Part shown: one piece after another, positions 43,263 to 52,545 of the stretch
Layout: each line of letters starts with the position of its first letter
How positions within the stretch are numbered: position 1 is the first letter of the stretch
Source of the DNA: Crocinitomicaceae bacterium
Lineage (GTDB): Bacteria; Bacteroidota; Bacteroidia; Flavobacteriales_D; Crocinitomicaceae
Length of the DNA stretch: 64,000 nt
Direction of reading: 5' to 3'
Assembly (NCBI GenBank): GCA_024643365.1
Contig: JAHENC010000020.1
Span: 62,001 to 126,000 of the forward strand
Position numbers and translations under genes: made by a program
Notes under the pieces: model-generated
The model's database searches: none
What the model was told of the DNA's origin: nothing
Seen by the model: only the letters and a program-made list of their open reading frames with translations

Positions 43263-44735
43263 TTATTTGATACTATAATTTGGTGCTTCTCTTGTGATTG
43301 TCACATCATGTGGATGAGATTCACGTACTCCTGCAGAAGTAATACGAACAAACCTAGCACCTTGTAACTTTGAAATGGTTGGAGCACCACAATATCCCAT
43401 TCCAGCACGAAGTCCACCAATAATTTGGAACATCACTTCAATCAATTTTCCGCGGTATGGCACACGACCTGAAATTCCTTCTGGAACTAATTTTTTGATG
43501 TCATCCTCTGCATCCTGGAAATATCGATCTTTTGATCCTTTTTGCATGGCTTCGATAGAGCCCATTCCACGGTAGGACTTGAATTTTCTTCCTTCAAAAA
43601 TGATGGTTTCACCTGGAGATTCTTCCACTCCAGCAAACATGGAACCTAACATAACGATATCCGCACCAGCCGCAATGGCTTTCACGATATCACCAGTGTA
43701 ACGAATTCCACCATCTGCGATAACTGGAACACCTGTCCCTGCAATCGCTTGCGCCACTTCATTTACTGCTGTTAATTGTGGGACACCAACTCCTGCAATG
43801 ACACGTGTTGTACAAATGGAACCAGGTCCAATTCCTACTTTCACGGCATCCGCTCCTGCTTCCACTAAATATTTCGCTGCTTCGGCTGTAGCGATATTAC
43901 CCACCACAACATCCAATTCTGGAAATTTCGCTTTGACACTTTTCAATTGCTCCACAACACCTTTGGTATGTCCATGTGCTGTATCTATAACAATTGCATC
44001 TACTCCTGCTTCCACTAGAGCAGTCACGCGTTCCATAGTGTCATGTGTCACTCCAACAGCTGCTGCTACACGCAACCTACCTAAAGAGTCCTTACAAGAA
44101 TAAGGATGTTCTTTTACTTTTATAATATCACGGTATGTGATCAGTCCGATTAAACGATTTTGCTCATCAACAACTGGTAATTTTTCAATTCTATTTTGCT
44201 GTAAAATAACCTCTGCTGTTGTCAAGTCAGTCGTTTCACCTGTCGTGATGATGTTTTCGGAGGTCATAATTTCCGCAACAGGTCTCAACATGTTCTTTTC
44301 AAAGCGCAAATCACGGTTTGTCAAAATTCCTTTTAATACCTTTTGCTCATTCACCACAGGAATTCCACCAATACTATTTTCTTTCATTAATTGAAGTGCA
44401 TCTTGAACAAGAGCATTTTCTAAAAGGGTAATTGGATCGATAATCATTCCACTTTCCGAACGTTTTACCTTGCGTACCTGCATCGCTTGTTGTTCAATGG
44501 TCATATTTTTATGAACCACACCAATTCCACCTTGTTGTGCAATTGCAATTGCTAATTCAGATTCCGTTACCGTATCCATCGCTGCGGACACAATCGGTGT
44601 ATTTACAGTGATGTTACGTGTAAACTTGCTTTTGAGGGAAACTTCACGAGGCAATACTTCTGAATAAGCAGGTGCTAACAGAACATCATCGTAGGTTAAT
44701 CCTTCAGAAATTTTTTGTAGATTATCGAGAGACAT
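43263..44735 (-). CDS. guaB: Inosine-5'-monophosphate dehydrogenase
   Basis: NAD-dependent conversion of IMP to XMP, the committed step to GMP. At 490 residues it has normal length: TIM barrel with two CBS domains inserted (about 95-220; [19 protein letters not shown] and [18 protein letters not shown]), the catalytic loop [11 protein letters not shown] with Cys308, and the flap [10 protein letters not shown]. It precedes the prolyl isomerase genes by 54 bp, so it may share their transcript. A -7 box is found at 44764-44771. Confidence 0.97.
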   Translation of the reverse strand: MSLDNLQKISEGLTYDDVLLAPAYSEVLPREVSLKSKFTRNITVNTPIVSAAMDTVTESELAIAIAQQGGIGVVHKNMTIEQQAMQVRKVKRSESGMIIDPITLLENALVQDALQLMKENSIGGIPVVNEQKVLKGILTNRDLRFEKNMLRPVAEIMTSENIITTGETTDLTTAEVILQQNRIEKLPVVDEQNRLIGLITYRDIIKVKEHPYSCKDSLGRLRVAAAVGVTHDTMERVTALVEAGVDAIVIDTAHGHTKGVVEQLKSVKAKFPELDVVVGNIATAEAAKYLVEAGADAVKVGIGPGSICTTRVIAGVGVPQLTAVNEVAQAIAGTGVPVIADGGIRYTGDIVKAIAAGADIVMLGSMFAGVEESPGETIIFEGRKFKSYRGMGSIEAMQKGSKDRYFQDAEDDIKKLVPEGISGRVPYRGKLIEVMFQIIGGLRAGMGYCGAPTISKLQGARFVRITSAGVRESHPHDVTITREAPNYSIK

Positions 44736-44763
44736 GTGAACTTATTTTTGTAATAAATTCTTG

Positions 44764-44771
44764 CAAATTTA
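44764..44771 (-). promoter_or_regulatory. -7 element of guaB
   Basis: TAAATTTG on the minus strand, exact TAnnTTTG, about 28 bp before the ATG; no TTG at the expected -33 spacing. Confidence 0.45.
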
Positions 44772-44878
44772 GTAATAAATCGGCAGGTTTTTCGTTTTAG
44801 CAGCGGTCAATTGTTAAATAATTCCTAATAAGTGAGCAATTGACGCATTTTACTTAACCTTGTATAGAAATCAAGCCT

Positions 44879-45496
44879 ATGAAGACTTTAACTTATCTTT
44901 TATTTCTTGGACTAAGCTTTACCGCATTTGGACAAAAAAACACTCAATTAATTCAATTGTCCGGAGTTGTTGTGACCGAGGAGGCCATCCCTCTTCCCTA
45001 TTCCACTGCTTATAACCGTTCACTTAAAAAAGGAGTTGTTTCCGATTTCTATGGTTTTTTCACATTGGTGACACAACCTGGAGACACCGTGTTTTTCTCT
45101 CGAGAGGGATTTCAAACCTCGCCTTACATTGTTCCTGACACCTTGAAGGATAATCGATACAGCATTATTCACATGTTGGTTCGCGATACACTGGTTCTTC
45201 CAACGGTGGTGGTACATCCATGGCCCACACGTTCGCAATTTGCAGACTATTTTGTCAATATGACTCCATATGAAGACGACGTTCGTCGCGCTCAAAAAGA
45301 ATTATCAGGTGAATCACTTGCCTTTGTAGCTGCACGATTAGAATCTGATGCTTCCTTAGCGTCCGGAAACGCATATAACACAAGAAATACGCGTCTTTAT
45401 ACAAATGGACAACTTCCAGTCAATAATTTATTGAATCCATTTTCTTGGGCTAAGTTGATCCAAGATTGGAAAGAAGGGAAATTAACAAGGCAATAA
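44879..45496 (+). CDS. Secreted protein with carboxypeptidase-regulatory-like domain
   Basis: A 205-residue protein with signal peptide (MKTLTYLLFLGLSFTAFGQ), followed by a CarboxypepD_reg-like beta sandwich (about 25-105; LSGVVVTEEAIPLPYS, GVVSDFYGFFTLVTQPGDT). Unlike TonB receptors carrying this domain, no plug or barrel follows; the C-terminal 90 residues are mostly helical (EDDVRRAQKELSGESLAFVA). It is stand-alone, and the role is unknown. Such proteins are common in Bacteroidota and may be periplasmic. Confidence 0.72.
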   Translation: MKTLTYLLFLGLSFTAFGQKNTQLIQLSGVVVTEEAIPLPYSTAYNRSLKKGVVSDFYGFFTLVTQPGDTVFFSREGFQTSPYIVPDTLKDNRYSIIHMLVRDTLVLPTVVVHPWPTRSQFADYFVNMTPYEDDVRRAQKELSGESLAFVAARLESDASLASGNAYNTRNTRLYTNGQLPVNNLLNPFSWAKLIQDWKEGKLTRQ

Positions 45497-45506
45497 GTCT
45501 AAAGGA

Positions 45507-46718
45507 CTATTTCAAGTTAAACTGCTTTTCTGCCTCATCAGCAATGTATTGTCCGATGGCAAGTGAAGCCGTTGCTGCAGGTGAAGGAGCATTCAACACG
45601 TGAATGGATTTTCCGTGGTATTCGATTCTGAAATCATCCCTTGTATCACCGTCCTCCGCTAATAACAACGCACGTACACCAGATCTTCCAGGATGAATAT
45701 CGTCCATGGTTAAATCAGGAATCATTCGCTGCAAGGTTTTCAAGAACAACTTTTTCGAAAAAGCTCGACGGTATTCGTTGATTCCGAAACTCATATTATT
45801 GAAAAACAGCTTCCATGTTCCACCGTAAGTTAAGGCATCGACTGTATCCTTCAATGAAAAATCTGTTTTTCCGTAACCTTCGCGTTTAAACGTGAATACA
45901 GCATTTGGACCACATTCAACTTCTCCATCTGTCATGCGTGTAAAATGCACACCCAAGAATGGGAAATCTGGATTTGGAACAGGATAGATAAGGTTTTTTA
46001 CTTTATGTTTTGCTTCCGGAGTCAATTCGTAATAATCTCCTCTAAACCCTACAACTTTCTCCTTTAAATTCACACCATCCTTTTTCGCTAAACGATCCGC
46101 TTGAAGTCCGGCACAAAAAACCAAGTATTCTGCTTCGTATGCACCTTTGGATGTATGAATCGTGGAATTTTCTTCTCCTTTATCGATAGAAATTACTTCT
46201 GTCTCGAGGAACAGTTTGCTTTCTTCTTGCATGGACAAGGCAATTTCCACCATTTTAGCAGTCGCCCCGCGGAAGTCAATGATTCCAGTGCATGGAACCC
46301 AGATACCACCGATGGATTTAACATGTGGTTCTATTTCACGGACTTGATCCGCGTTGATCATTTCAATTCCTTCGATTTTATTTTCGAGTCCCGTTTTAAA
46401 TATACGGTCCATATTAGGAAGTTCACTCGCGTCCGTAGCTACCACAACTTTCCCACAGACATCATGTTTGATTCCGTGTTCTTTGGCAAAAGCCACTAAT
46501 TCATGGCGACCTTGGATGCAATTTCGCGCTTTTAATGATCCTGGTTTGTAATAAAGTCCAGAGTGAATGACACCAGAATTATGTCCAGTTTGATGATCCG
46601 CCAAAAGTGCTTCTTTTTCAAAAAGAGCAATTTTTAAATTTGGGTACTTGACTTGCAACTTGTAAAAAGTTGCTGCGCCTACAATTCCACCCCCAATAAC
46701 TGCTATATCGAATTTCAT
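45507..46718 (-). CDS. lhgO: L-2-hydroxyglutarate oxidase/dehydrogenase
   Basis: FAD-dependent oxidoreductase converting L-2-hydroxyglutarate to 2-oxoglutarate. The 403-residue protein starts MKFDIAVIGGGIVGAATFY with the dinucleotide-binding motif, then HNSGVIHSGLYYKPGSLKA, the LhgO signature, and FLGVHFTRMTDGEVECGPNA, ending with HVLNAPSPAATASLAIGQYI. The ATG at 46718 is chosen over an upstream one because the glycine motif must be close to the N-terminus. It could also accept other 2-hydroxyacids, but signatures favour LhgO. Confidence 0.93.
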   Translation of the reverse strand: MKFDIAVIGGGIVGAATFYKLQVKYPNLKIALFEKEALLADHQTGHNSGVIHSGLYYKPGSLKARNCIQGRHELVAFAKEHGIKHDVCGKVVVATDASELPNMDRIFKTGLENKIEGIEMINADQVREIEPHVKSIGGIWVPCTGIIDFRGATAKMVEIALSMQEESKLFLETEVISIDKGEENSTIHTSKGAYEAEYLVFCAGLQADRLAKKDGVNLKEKVVGFRGDYYELTPEAKHKVKNLIYPVPNPDFPFLGVHFTRMTDGEVECGPNAVFTFKREGYGKTDFSLKDTVDALTYGGTWKLFFNNMSFGINEYRRAFSKKLFLKTLQRMIPDLTMDDIHPGRSGVRALLLAEDGDTRDDFRIEYHGKSIHVLNAPSPAATASLAIGQYIADEAEKQFNLK

Positions 46719-46845
46719 TCTTCTTGTTTTGAGCAAAATTAGCAATTAAACGAACGCATCATCTCATTGAAATCACATTTTGAACACCGAAAGCACGATT
46801 AGAAGGTTTCCTTTCACAAAATAAGTCCTTAACTTTACGGCCTCA

Positions 46846-48165
46846 ATGAATCAATTTAAAAAAGTCGCTTTTTATACGCTTGGATGTAAATTAAATTTCT
46901 CCGAGACTTCCACCATTTCCAGATTGTTTGAGGACGCTGGATTTGCGAAGGTTGGATTCGAAGAACATCCGGATGTTTACGTCATCAATACGTGTTCGGT
47001 TACTGAAAACGCGGACAAGAAATGTAAGCAATTGGTCAAACGCGCAAAGAAAATTAATCCCGATTCGTTTGTTGTCATTGTTGGATGTTACGCCCAATTA
47101 AAACCCACTGAAATCGCACAAATCAACGGTGTAAACATGGTTTTAGGTGCGAATGAAAAATTTAACATCCTTGAACACCTAGAAAAAATTGATCAAAACA
47201 CCGAAGAAACGATTGTTTCATTCGACAATATCAAAGAAACCAAAGAGTTTGTTCCTTCTTATTCGTTTGGCGATCGCACACGTTCCTTTTTAAAGGTCCA
47301 AGATGGCTGTGACTATTTTTGCACCTTCTGTACGATTCCACTTGCAAGGGGTAAAAGTAGAAATGCAACTATTGAAGAAACGGTTGTTGAAGCGAAGAAA
47401 ATAGCTGAAACGAAAATACGAGAAGTTGTTCTAACAGGTGTGAACATTGGAGATTTTGGTCAAGGAGGTGATGAAGATTTTTATCAGTTAATTCAAGCTT
47501 TAGATGGAGTGGAAGGAATTGATCGATATCGTATTTCTTCCATCGAGCCCAACTTGTTATCAAACGAAATCATCGATTTTTGTTTAACAAAATCGCAACG
47601 ATTTGTCCCGCATTTCCATATTCCACTTCAATCAGGCAGTGATCGCATACTCAAGTTGATGCGCAGAAAATACGAACGTGCTTTGTACGCAGAACGTGTT
47701 CAGCAGATTAAATCACTTCGTTCAGATGCGTGCATTGGTGTAGATGTGATTGTTGGATTCCCAGGAGAAACAGATGAAGACTTCATGGAAACAATTGATT
47801 TCTTGAAAGATTTGGACATTTCCTATTTACATGTATTCACCTATTCAGAACGTGCAAATACAGGTGCTCCAAAATTAGGCGAAGCTGTCCCAATGGAAAT
47901 ACGCCGTGAACGAAGCAAGCAATTACACTTACTTTCCGACCGCAAAAAAAGACAATTTTACAGTGAAAATATTGGCTCTGTGCGAAATGTTCTTTTTGAA
48001 CAAGAGGAAGACGAGGGAATCATGTATGGATTCACCGAAAATTATGTTAAAGTAAAATATACCTATCAGCCGGACTTAGTCAACACGTTTCAAACCATCA
48101 AACTTTTGGAATTAGATCGTGATGGAATCATGAAATGTGAACTAGTGTCCCTAATCAATGTTTAA
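46846..48165 (+). CDS. mtaB: tRNA t6A37 methylthiotransferase
   Basis: Radical SAM enzyme that adds a methylthio group to t6A37 of tRNAs reading ANN codons. The 439-residue protein has the UPF0004 N-terminal domain with three cluster cysteines (YTLGCKLNFSE, NTCSVTENADKK, IVGCYAQLKP), the radical SAM motif CDYFCTFC (Cys155, 159 and 162), and a C-terminal TRAM-like domain. The GCKLN motif and length separate it from MiaB and RimO. The PTPS gene follows by 3 bp. Confidence 0.93.
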   Translation: MNQFKKVAFYTLGCKLNFSETSTISRLFEDAGFAKVGFEEHPDVYVINTCSVTENADKKCKQLVKRAKKINPDSFVVIVGCYAQLKPTEIAQINGVNMVLGANEKFNILEHLEKIDQNTEETIVSFDNIKETKEFVPSYSFGDRTRSFLKVQDGCDYFCTFCTIPLARGKSRNATIEETVVEAKKIAETKIREVVLTGVNIGDFGQGGDEDFYQLIQALDGVEGIDRYRISSIEPNLLSNEIIDFCLTKSQRFVPHFHIPLQSGSDRILKLMRRKYERALYAERVQQIKSLRSDACIGVDVIVGFPGETDEDFMETIDFLKDLDISYLHVFTYSERANTGAPKLGEAVPMEIRRERSKQLHLLSDRKKRQFYSENIGSVRNVLFEQEEDEGIMYGFTENYVKVKYTYQPDLVNTFQTIKLLELDRDGIMKCELVSLINV

Positions 48166-48168
48166 GCT

Positions 48169-48600
48169 ATGAAAACAGTTTACATTACCCGAAGAGAAAC
48201 GTTTAATGCAGCGCATAAACTTTGGAGACCAGAATGGAGTGATGAAAAAAACCAGGAAGTTTTTGGAAAATGTTCGAATCACAATTGGCATGGACACAAC
48301 TTTCAGTTATATATTACAGTGAAAGGGGTTCCTCATCCTGAAACTGGATTTGTGATGAATCTGAAAGTACTCAGCGTATTGATTCGCGAGCACATCATCG
48401 AAGCACTCGATCATAAGAATTTGAATTTAGATGTTCCTTTTTTGAAAGGAATTATGGCCTCAACTGAAAATATGGCGATTGCTATTTGGGACATTCTAGA
48501 TCCTCTTGTTCAAGAACATGGAGGAGAAATGGCTAAAATCAAACTCATCGAAACAGAAAATAACTTTGTGGAATATTTCGGTGGCAAAGAACCTTTTTAG
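48169..48600 (+). CDS. 6-pyruvoyl-tetrahydropterin synthase family, PTPS-II-like
   Basis: A 143-residue tunnel-fold enzyme. Zinc ligands are His16 (FNAAH), His41 and His43 (WHGH); catalytic Cys35 is in [13 protein letters not shown]. The Cys-to-HGH spacing, CxxxxxHGH, is that of true 6-pyruvoyl-tetrahydropterin synthases (PTPS-II), not the CxxxHGH of QueD. Further motifs are [13 protein letters not shown] and [12 protein letters not shown]. With folE 47 bp downstream, a route from GTP to 6-pyruvoyl-tetrahydropterin, precursor of tetrahydrobiopterin, is plausible. Many annotations would call it queD; queuosine genes are not seen in the window. Confidence 0.87.
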   Translation: MKTVYITRRETFNAAHKLWRPEWSDEKNQEVFGKCSNHNWHGHNFQLYITVKGVPHPETGFVMNLKVLSVLIREHIIEALDHKNLNLDVPFLKGIMASTENMAIAIWDILDPLVQEHGGEMAKIKLIETENNFVEYFGGKEPF

Positions 48601-48647
48601 CTTTCCTTCGTTGTTACATTAAACAAAATACATTGAAACAAGAAGGA

Positions 48648-49199
48648 ATGGAAGAACATTATCGCTCAATTATTGAACAAATCGGTGAAAATCCGGAAAG
48701 AGAAGGATTATTAAAGACACCAGAAAGAGTAGCAAAAGCGATGAAGTTTTTGACGCACGGTTACGACATCAATCCAGATGAAATCATACGTCAAGCTATC
48801 TTCCATGAAGACTATTCAGAAATGGTGATCGTTAAGCACATTGAAGTATACTCCATGTGTGAGCACCACATGCTTCCCTTCTTTGGAAAAGCACACATTG
48901 CATACATTCCTGATGGTAAAATCGTTGGCTTAAGCAAACTTCCTCGCGTTGTAGATGCGTATGCGCGACGTTTACAAGTACAAGAAAGGTTAACACTAGA
49001 GATTCGTGATTGTATTCAACGTACACTTGAACCTAAAGGAGTCGCTGTTGTCATTGAATGTTGTCATATGTGTATGCAGATGCGCGGAGTACAAAAACAA
49101 AATTCTGTAACGACTACGAGTGCATTTACAGGATTATTTTTGGAGAACGATGCAACGAGAAAAGAATTTATTAATTTAGTGCAAGCTAAATTACATTAA
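48648..49199 (+). CDS. folE: GTP cyclohydrolase I
   Basis: Converts GTP to 7,8-dihydroneopterin triphosphate, the first step for folate and biopterin. The 183-residue protein shows [17 protein letters not shown], the zinc site [11 protein letters not shown] with Cys and His, and a second Cys in [13 protein letters not shown], plus the substrate loop [11 protein letters not shown] at 48648 is used; a TTG 15 bp upstream is also possible since AGAAGG lies between. Directly after the PTPS gene, and followed 2 bp later by the Bax inhibitor-1 gene. Confidence 0.95.
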   Translation: MEEHYRSIIEQIGENPEREGLLKTPERVAKAMKFLTHGYDINPDEIIRQAIFHEDYSEMVIVKHIEVYSMCEHHMLPFFGKAHIAYIPDGKIVGLSKLPRVVDAYARRLQVQERLTLEIRDCIQRTLEPKGVAVVIECCHMCMQMRGVQKQNSVTTTSAFTGLFLENDATRKEFINLVQAKLH

Positions 49200-49201
49200 A
49201 A

Positions 49202-49912
49202 ATGAACGATTACTTAAACAACAATCAGTCTGTTTCCTCAGACATTGCTAAAGATTTTATCCGTAGCGTGTACACCTACATGTTCGCTGCGTTGAGCATT
49301 TCAGGTATCATTGCCTATTACGTCGGAACGAATCCAGCTTACATTGCGACACTTTTCTTGACGGAAACAGGAGTTTCTCCCTTGTTTTACGTTGTAATGT
49401 TCTCACCGATTGTGGTGGTGTTTGCGATGAGCATGGGATTGGAAAGAATGTCTATGAAAACGATTTTATTGCTTTTCATCGTTTATTCCGTTTTAATGGG
49501 ACTGAGTTTATCCTTTATTTTCATGATGTACTCCATGGGGTCAATCGCATTGACCTTTTTTGCTGCTTCGGGAGCTTTTGGAATCATGGCGGTATTGGGA
49601 TATACCACAAAAACAGATTTAACGAAGTTTGGTAGCTTATTGTACATGGCACTTGGTGGAATCATCATTGCAAGTATTATCAATATGTTCATGCAAAGTT
49701 CAGGGATGGACAAAATGATTACCTATATTGGCGTATTTGTCTTTACTGGTCTCGTAGCATACAAAATGCAAATGCTAAAAGAAATGGCGCACAATGCAGA
49801 AATGAACGAAGAGCAACGAAGCAAAATGGCTTTGTTTGGTGGACTATCACTATACATTACCTTCATTAATTTATTCCTTACCTTGCTTCGCCTATTTGGA
49901 AGCAGAGATTAA
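49202..49912 (+). CDS. Bax inhibitor-1/YccA family membrane protein
   Basis: A 236-residue inner-membrane protein with seven hydrophobic helices, of the BI-1/YccA/YbhL family (Ca2+ leak channels or FtsH modulators in some species). Motifs: RSVYTYMFAALSISGIIAYY near the start, FVFTGLVAYKMQMLKEMAHN, and ALFGGLSLYITFINLFLTLL at the end, the classical C-terminal pattern. It is 2 bp from folE, so it is likely the last gene of the mtaB-PTPS-folE run, ended by a terminator at 49931-49955. Confidence 0.92.
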   Translation: MNDYLNNNQSVSSDIAKDFIRSVYTYMFAALSISGIIAYYVGTNPAYIATLFLTETGVSPLFYVVMFSPIVVVFAMSMGLERMSMKTILLLFIVYSVLMGLSLSFIFMMYSMGSIALTFFAASGAFGIMAVLGYTTKTDLTKFGSLLYMALGGIIIASIINMFMQSSGMDKMITYIGVFVFTGLVAYKMQMLKEMAHNAEMNEEQRSKMALFGGLSLYITFINLFLTLLRLFGSRD

Positions 49913-49930
49913 GATGATATTAAATCACTC

Positions 49931-49955
49931 AAAAAGCCCTTTTTTAGGGCTTTTT
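49931..49955 (+). terminator. Terminator of the mtaB-folE-BI-1 run
   Basis: AAAAAGCCCT pairs with AGGGCTTTTT around a T5 loop, followed by a run of T residues. Confidence 0.92.
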
Positions 49956-49992
49956 TTTTGTCCAAACCGCAGGTTATAAGCAAAACAATTCC

Positions 49993-50000
49993 TACTTTTG
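49993..50000 (+). promoter_or_regulatory. -7 element of the 32-residue membrane protein gene
   Basis: TACTTTTG matches TAnnTTTG exactly and ends 18 bp before the ATG at 50019. No TTG at the -33 position. Confidence 0.5.
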
Positions 50001-50018
50001 AAGTCTAAAACAAACATT

Positions 50019-50117
50019 ATGTCAGATAATTTCTTCGAAGGGTCGACTGCAGCAGTAGGAACAATTTATACGATTATTGCTTTATCTATCTTGATTTCTG
50101 TCCTTATTTGGGGATAA
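50019..50117 (+). CDS. Small single-pass membrane protein, 32 residues
   Basis: An ATG-initiated frame of 32 codons plus TAA. The N-terminus is short and acidic (MSDNFFEGSTAAVG), followed by one long hydrophobic helix (TIYTIIALSILISVLIWG) reaching the C-terminus. It has its own -7 box and sits between a terminator and the GH3-like gene, 38 bp before that start. Too short for ordinary gene callers; no family recognised. A small subunit of a membrane complex is a guess. Confidence 0.55.
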   Translation: MSDNFFEGSTAAVGTIYTIIALSILISVLIWG

Positions 50118-50155
50118 AATCAACTTCGTTTTCCATTCATCAACATTGTTGAATT

Positions 50156-51667
50156 ATGCCTTTCAACTCCGTATTTTCTTGGTTGATTGGAAGACGTATG
50201 GCGCGTATCAATGATTACCGCCAAAATCCCATACCGAATCAATTAAAAACGTTTAACTTTCTCACAACGAAGGGAAAGGAAACAGTTTACGGCCAAAAAA
50301 TTGGACTTTCCAAAGTAGGTGGTATTGATTCTTTTCAGCAACATGTTCCCTTAAGTGATTACGGCACCTTAAAACCGTACATCGACGACTCCATTCATGG
50401 TGCAGAATCTCAATTGTGGCCGGGAAAAACAAGTTGGTTTGCCAAATCCTCGGGAACAACAGCAGACCGAATAAAAATCTTACCCATCACCGAAGATTCT
50501 CTTTTACAAAATCACTATGCAAACGGCAAGGACTTACTTGCACAATATTACGCCAACCACTCGAAGCGCAAATTATACAACGCAAAACACCTCATTATTG
50601 GCGGGAGCGGTAAAATTGATCAATCCGAAGAAGGGATTTTTATTGGGGATTTGTCCGCGATTATTATCAATCATTTACCTACTTGGACTGAATTAAGACG
50701 AACACCCAAGAAGGACATTGCTCTTTTGGAAAATTGGGAGGAAAAATTAGAGCGAATGGCGGAATCCGTTCTCGACGAGAACATCTGTATCATCGCTGGC
50801 ATTCCTAGTTGGACGCTTTTACTTTTGAAAAAAGTACTGGAGAAATCCGGCAAGAAATCCATTAAAGAAGTTTGGCCAAATCTAGAGCTCTACATTCATG
50901 GTGGAATGTCTTTTAAACCTTATCAAGCAGCATTTCACGAAATTCTACAAATTCCTACCATGAATTACGTAGAATCCTATAATTCATCTGAAGGATATTT
51001 CGGTCTGCAGGATCAAATTGACTCCAAAGAACTCTTGTTATTGACAAATTCTCAGGTTTTCTATGAGTTTATTCCAATGAGCGAATTCGAAGGCCTAGAG
51101 TCGAAGACAGTGATCACGTTAGAGAAGGTCGAAATCGACAAAGAATATGCATTAGTCATCACCACATCCTCAGGACTCTGGCGCTATATCATCGGTGATA
51201 CGATACGCTTTAGTCAGACACACCCTTTTCGTTTTGTCGTCAGTGGAAGAACCAGCCATTACATCAATGCGTTTGGAGAAAAATTAATCATTGAACATGC
51301 CGATAAAGCCATTAGTACAGCTGCACTTCGAACAAAAGCACAAATCAGTGACTATACCGCAGCACCCTATTTTGACGAAGAAAAGGTTGTGGGCGGACAT
51401 CACTGGCTGATTGAATTCAGAGAAGAACCAACTGATGAAGCCCAGTTTTTAGAAGATTTAGATCAATTGTTGAAAGACGAGAATGCCGATTACGATGCTA
51501 AACGCAAAGACAGCATCAACATTGGCTATCCAAAAATGACAATAGCTCCAAGTGGAACTTTTCATCAATGGTTGAAGTCAAAAGGGAAATTAGGCGGACA
51601 ACACAAAGTACCGAGATTGATGAATGACGACCGTTTATTAAACGAAATTTTAGAACTTACCCGATGA
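50156..51667 (+). CDS. GH3 auxin-responsive promoter family enzyme (acyl-adenylating type)
   Basis: A 503-residue cytosolic protein of the GH3/JAR1 family, ANL-type adenylating enzymes that in plants attach amino acids to hormone acids. Bacterial members are common in Bacteroidota with unknown substrates. Visible: SWFAKSSGTTADRIKILP (the phosphate-binding P-loop SSGTT), YVESYNSSEGYFGLQD, GLWRYIIGDTIRF, and INAFGEKLIIEHAD. The C-terminus matches the family's cap domain. It overlaps the next gene by 4 bp. Confidence 0.88.
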   Translation: MPFNSVFSWLIGRRMARINDYRQNPIPNQLKTFNFLTTKGKETVYGQKIGLSKVGGIDSFQQHVPLSDYGTLKPYIDDSIHGAESQLWPGKTSWFAKSSGTTADRIKILPITEDSLLQNHYANGKDLLAQYYANHSKRKLYNAKHLIIGGSGKIDQSEEGIFIGDLSAIIINHLPTWTELRRTPKKDIALLENWEEKLERMAESVLDENICIIAGIPSWTLLLLKKVLEKSGKKSIKEVWPNLELYIHGGMSFKPYQAAFHEILQIPTMNYVESYNSSEGYFGLQDQIDSKELLLLTNSQVFYEFIPMSEFEGLESKTVITLEKVEIDKEYALVITTSSGLWRYIIGDTIRFSQTHPFRFVVSGRTSHYINAFGEKLIIEHADKAISTAALRTKAQISDYTAAPYFDEEKVVGGHHWLIEFREEPTDEAQFLEDLDQLLKDENADYDAKRKDSINIGYPKMTIAPSGTFHQWLKSKGKLGGQHKVPRLMNDDRLLNEILELTR

Positions 51668-52485
51668 AAATCATTCTACTCATATTCAGTTGGACACTGT
51701 GTTTTCTCGTTTTTTCACAAGAATTAACATTAGTAGAAACATACGTTTCCCCTACTCCAATTGACACTTGGTCCATTGATGGACAAAACAACTTGTTAGT
51801 CGTTTCAGAAAACAACATTCAAAAGAAAGCGATTAACGGAGATCTAAAATTCAATCAAACATTCAAGTCACTCGGAAATATACAATGTATTTCACCAATT
51901 AACGCTATGAAAATATTGTTGTTTTCAGATGTGCAACAATCGGTTGCCATTATTGACAATACCCTTTCTCAACAAGGTGACATCATCGATTTAAGTGACA
52001 TTGGATTTTCGAATGTAATCTTCATTTGCGCATCGAATCGCCCCAATTTAATCTGGGTTTTTGACCAATTTCGTTCCTCCTTAAATTTAGTGGATTTTCA
52101 AAAAAATCAAATCCTTCAGTCCATTCAAAATGTGGAAACCAAAGGGAATACCATCCTTGAAATAAAAGAATACCAAGATCATTTGTATGTGCTTTTCTCC
52201 GATGGCCAAATGAATCGATATGATTTTTTATTGAACTTCAGTGGATCATACAACTTGGAAAACTGTCGGACCTTCGGATTTTGGAACCAACAAATTGTTT
52301 GTTTGGACACAAACGCGGCATCCCTTCGATTTGTTCTCTTGGAAATGAAAACAAACCAAAGAATTCCCGATTGGCACACACTCGAAATGCTGAATAAAAC
52401 ACCAATTACGTCATTTATCATTCAAGGTAATCTGCTTGGATTGCAAAAAGGGAATGAAATATCCATTTTTTCCATCAAATACTAG
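51664..52485 (+). CDS. Secreted protein of unknown function, propeller-like
   Basis: A 273-residue protein with a signal peptide (MKIILLIFSWTLCFLVFSQ) and a repeating beta pattern consistent with a propeller (short strands separated by polar loops: NNLLVVSENNIQKK, PNLIWVFDQFRSSLNLVD, and DHLYVLFSDGQMNRYD). No catalytic motif or named family. Its start overlaps the GH3-like stop by 4 bp (ATGA), implying co-translation. It could face the periplasm. No function is offered. Confidence 0.65.
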   Translation: MKIILLIFSWTLCFLVFSQELTLVETYVSPTPIDTWSIDGQNNLLVVSENNIQKKAINGDLKFNQTFKSLGNIQCISPINAMKILLFSDVQQSVAIIDNTLSQQGDIIDLSDIGFSNVIFICASNRPNLIWVFDQFRSSLNLVDFQKNQILQSIQNVETKGNTILEIKEYQDHLYVLFSDGQMNRYDFLLNFSGSYNLENCRTFGFWNQQIVCLDTNAASLRFVLLEMKTNQRIPDWHTLEMLNKTPITSFIIQGNLLGLQKGNEISIFSIKY

Positions 52486-52545
52486 GCTTTCCCCTTTTTT
52501 AATTCCTCGGAATTATCGTAATTTAGCCATTCTAAAATACAGAAT

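Noticed and set aside
46101-46499. 132-codon plus-strand frame inside lhgO
   Set aside because: Antisense shadow; Phe-rich translation with no domain.
48169-48600. Calling the pterin enzyme queD
   Set aside because: The Cys-to-HGH spacing matches PTPS-II and the neighbour is folE; no queuosine gene in the window.
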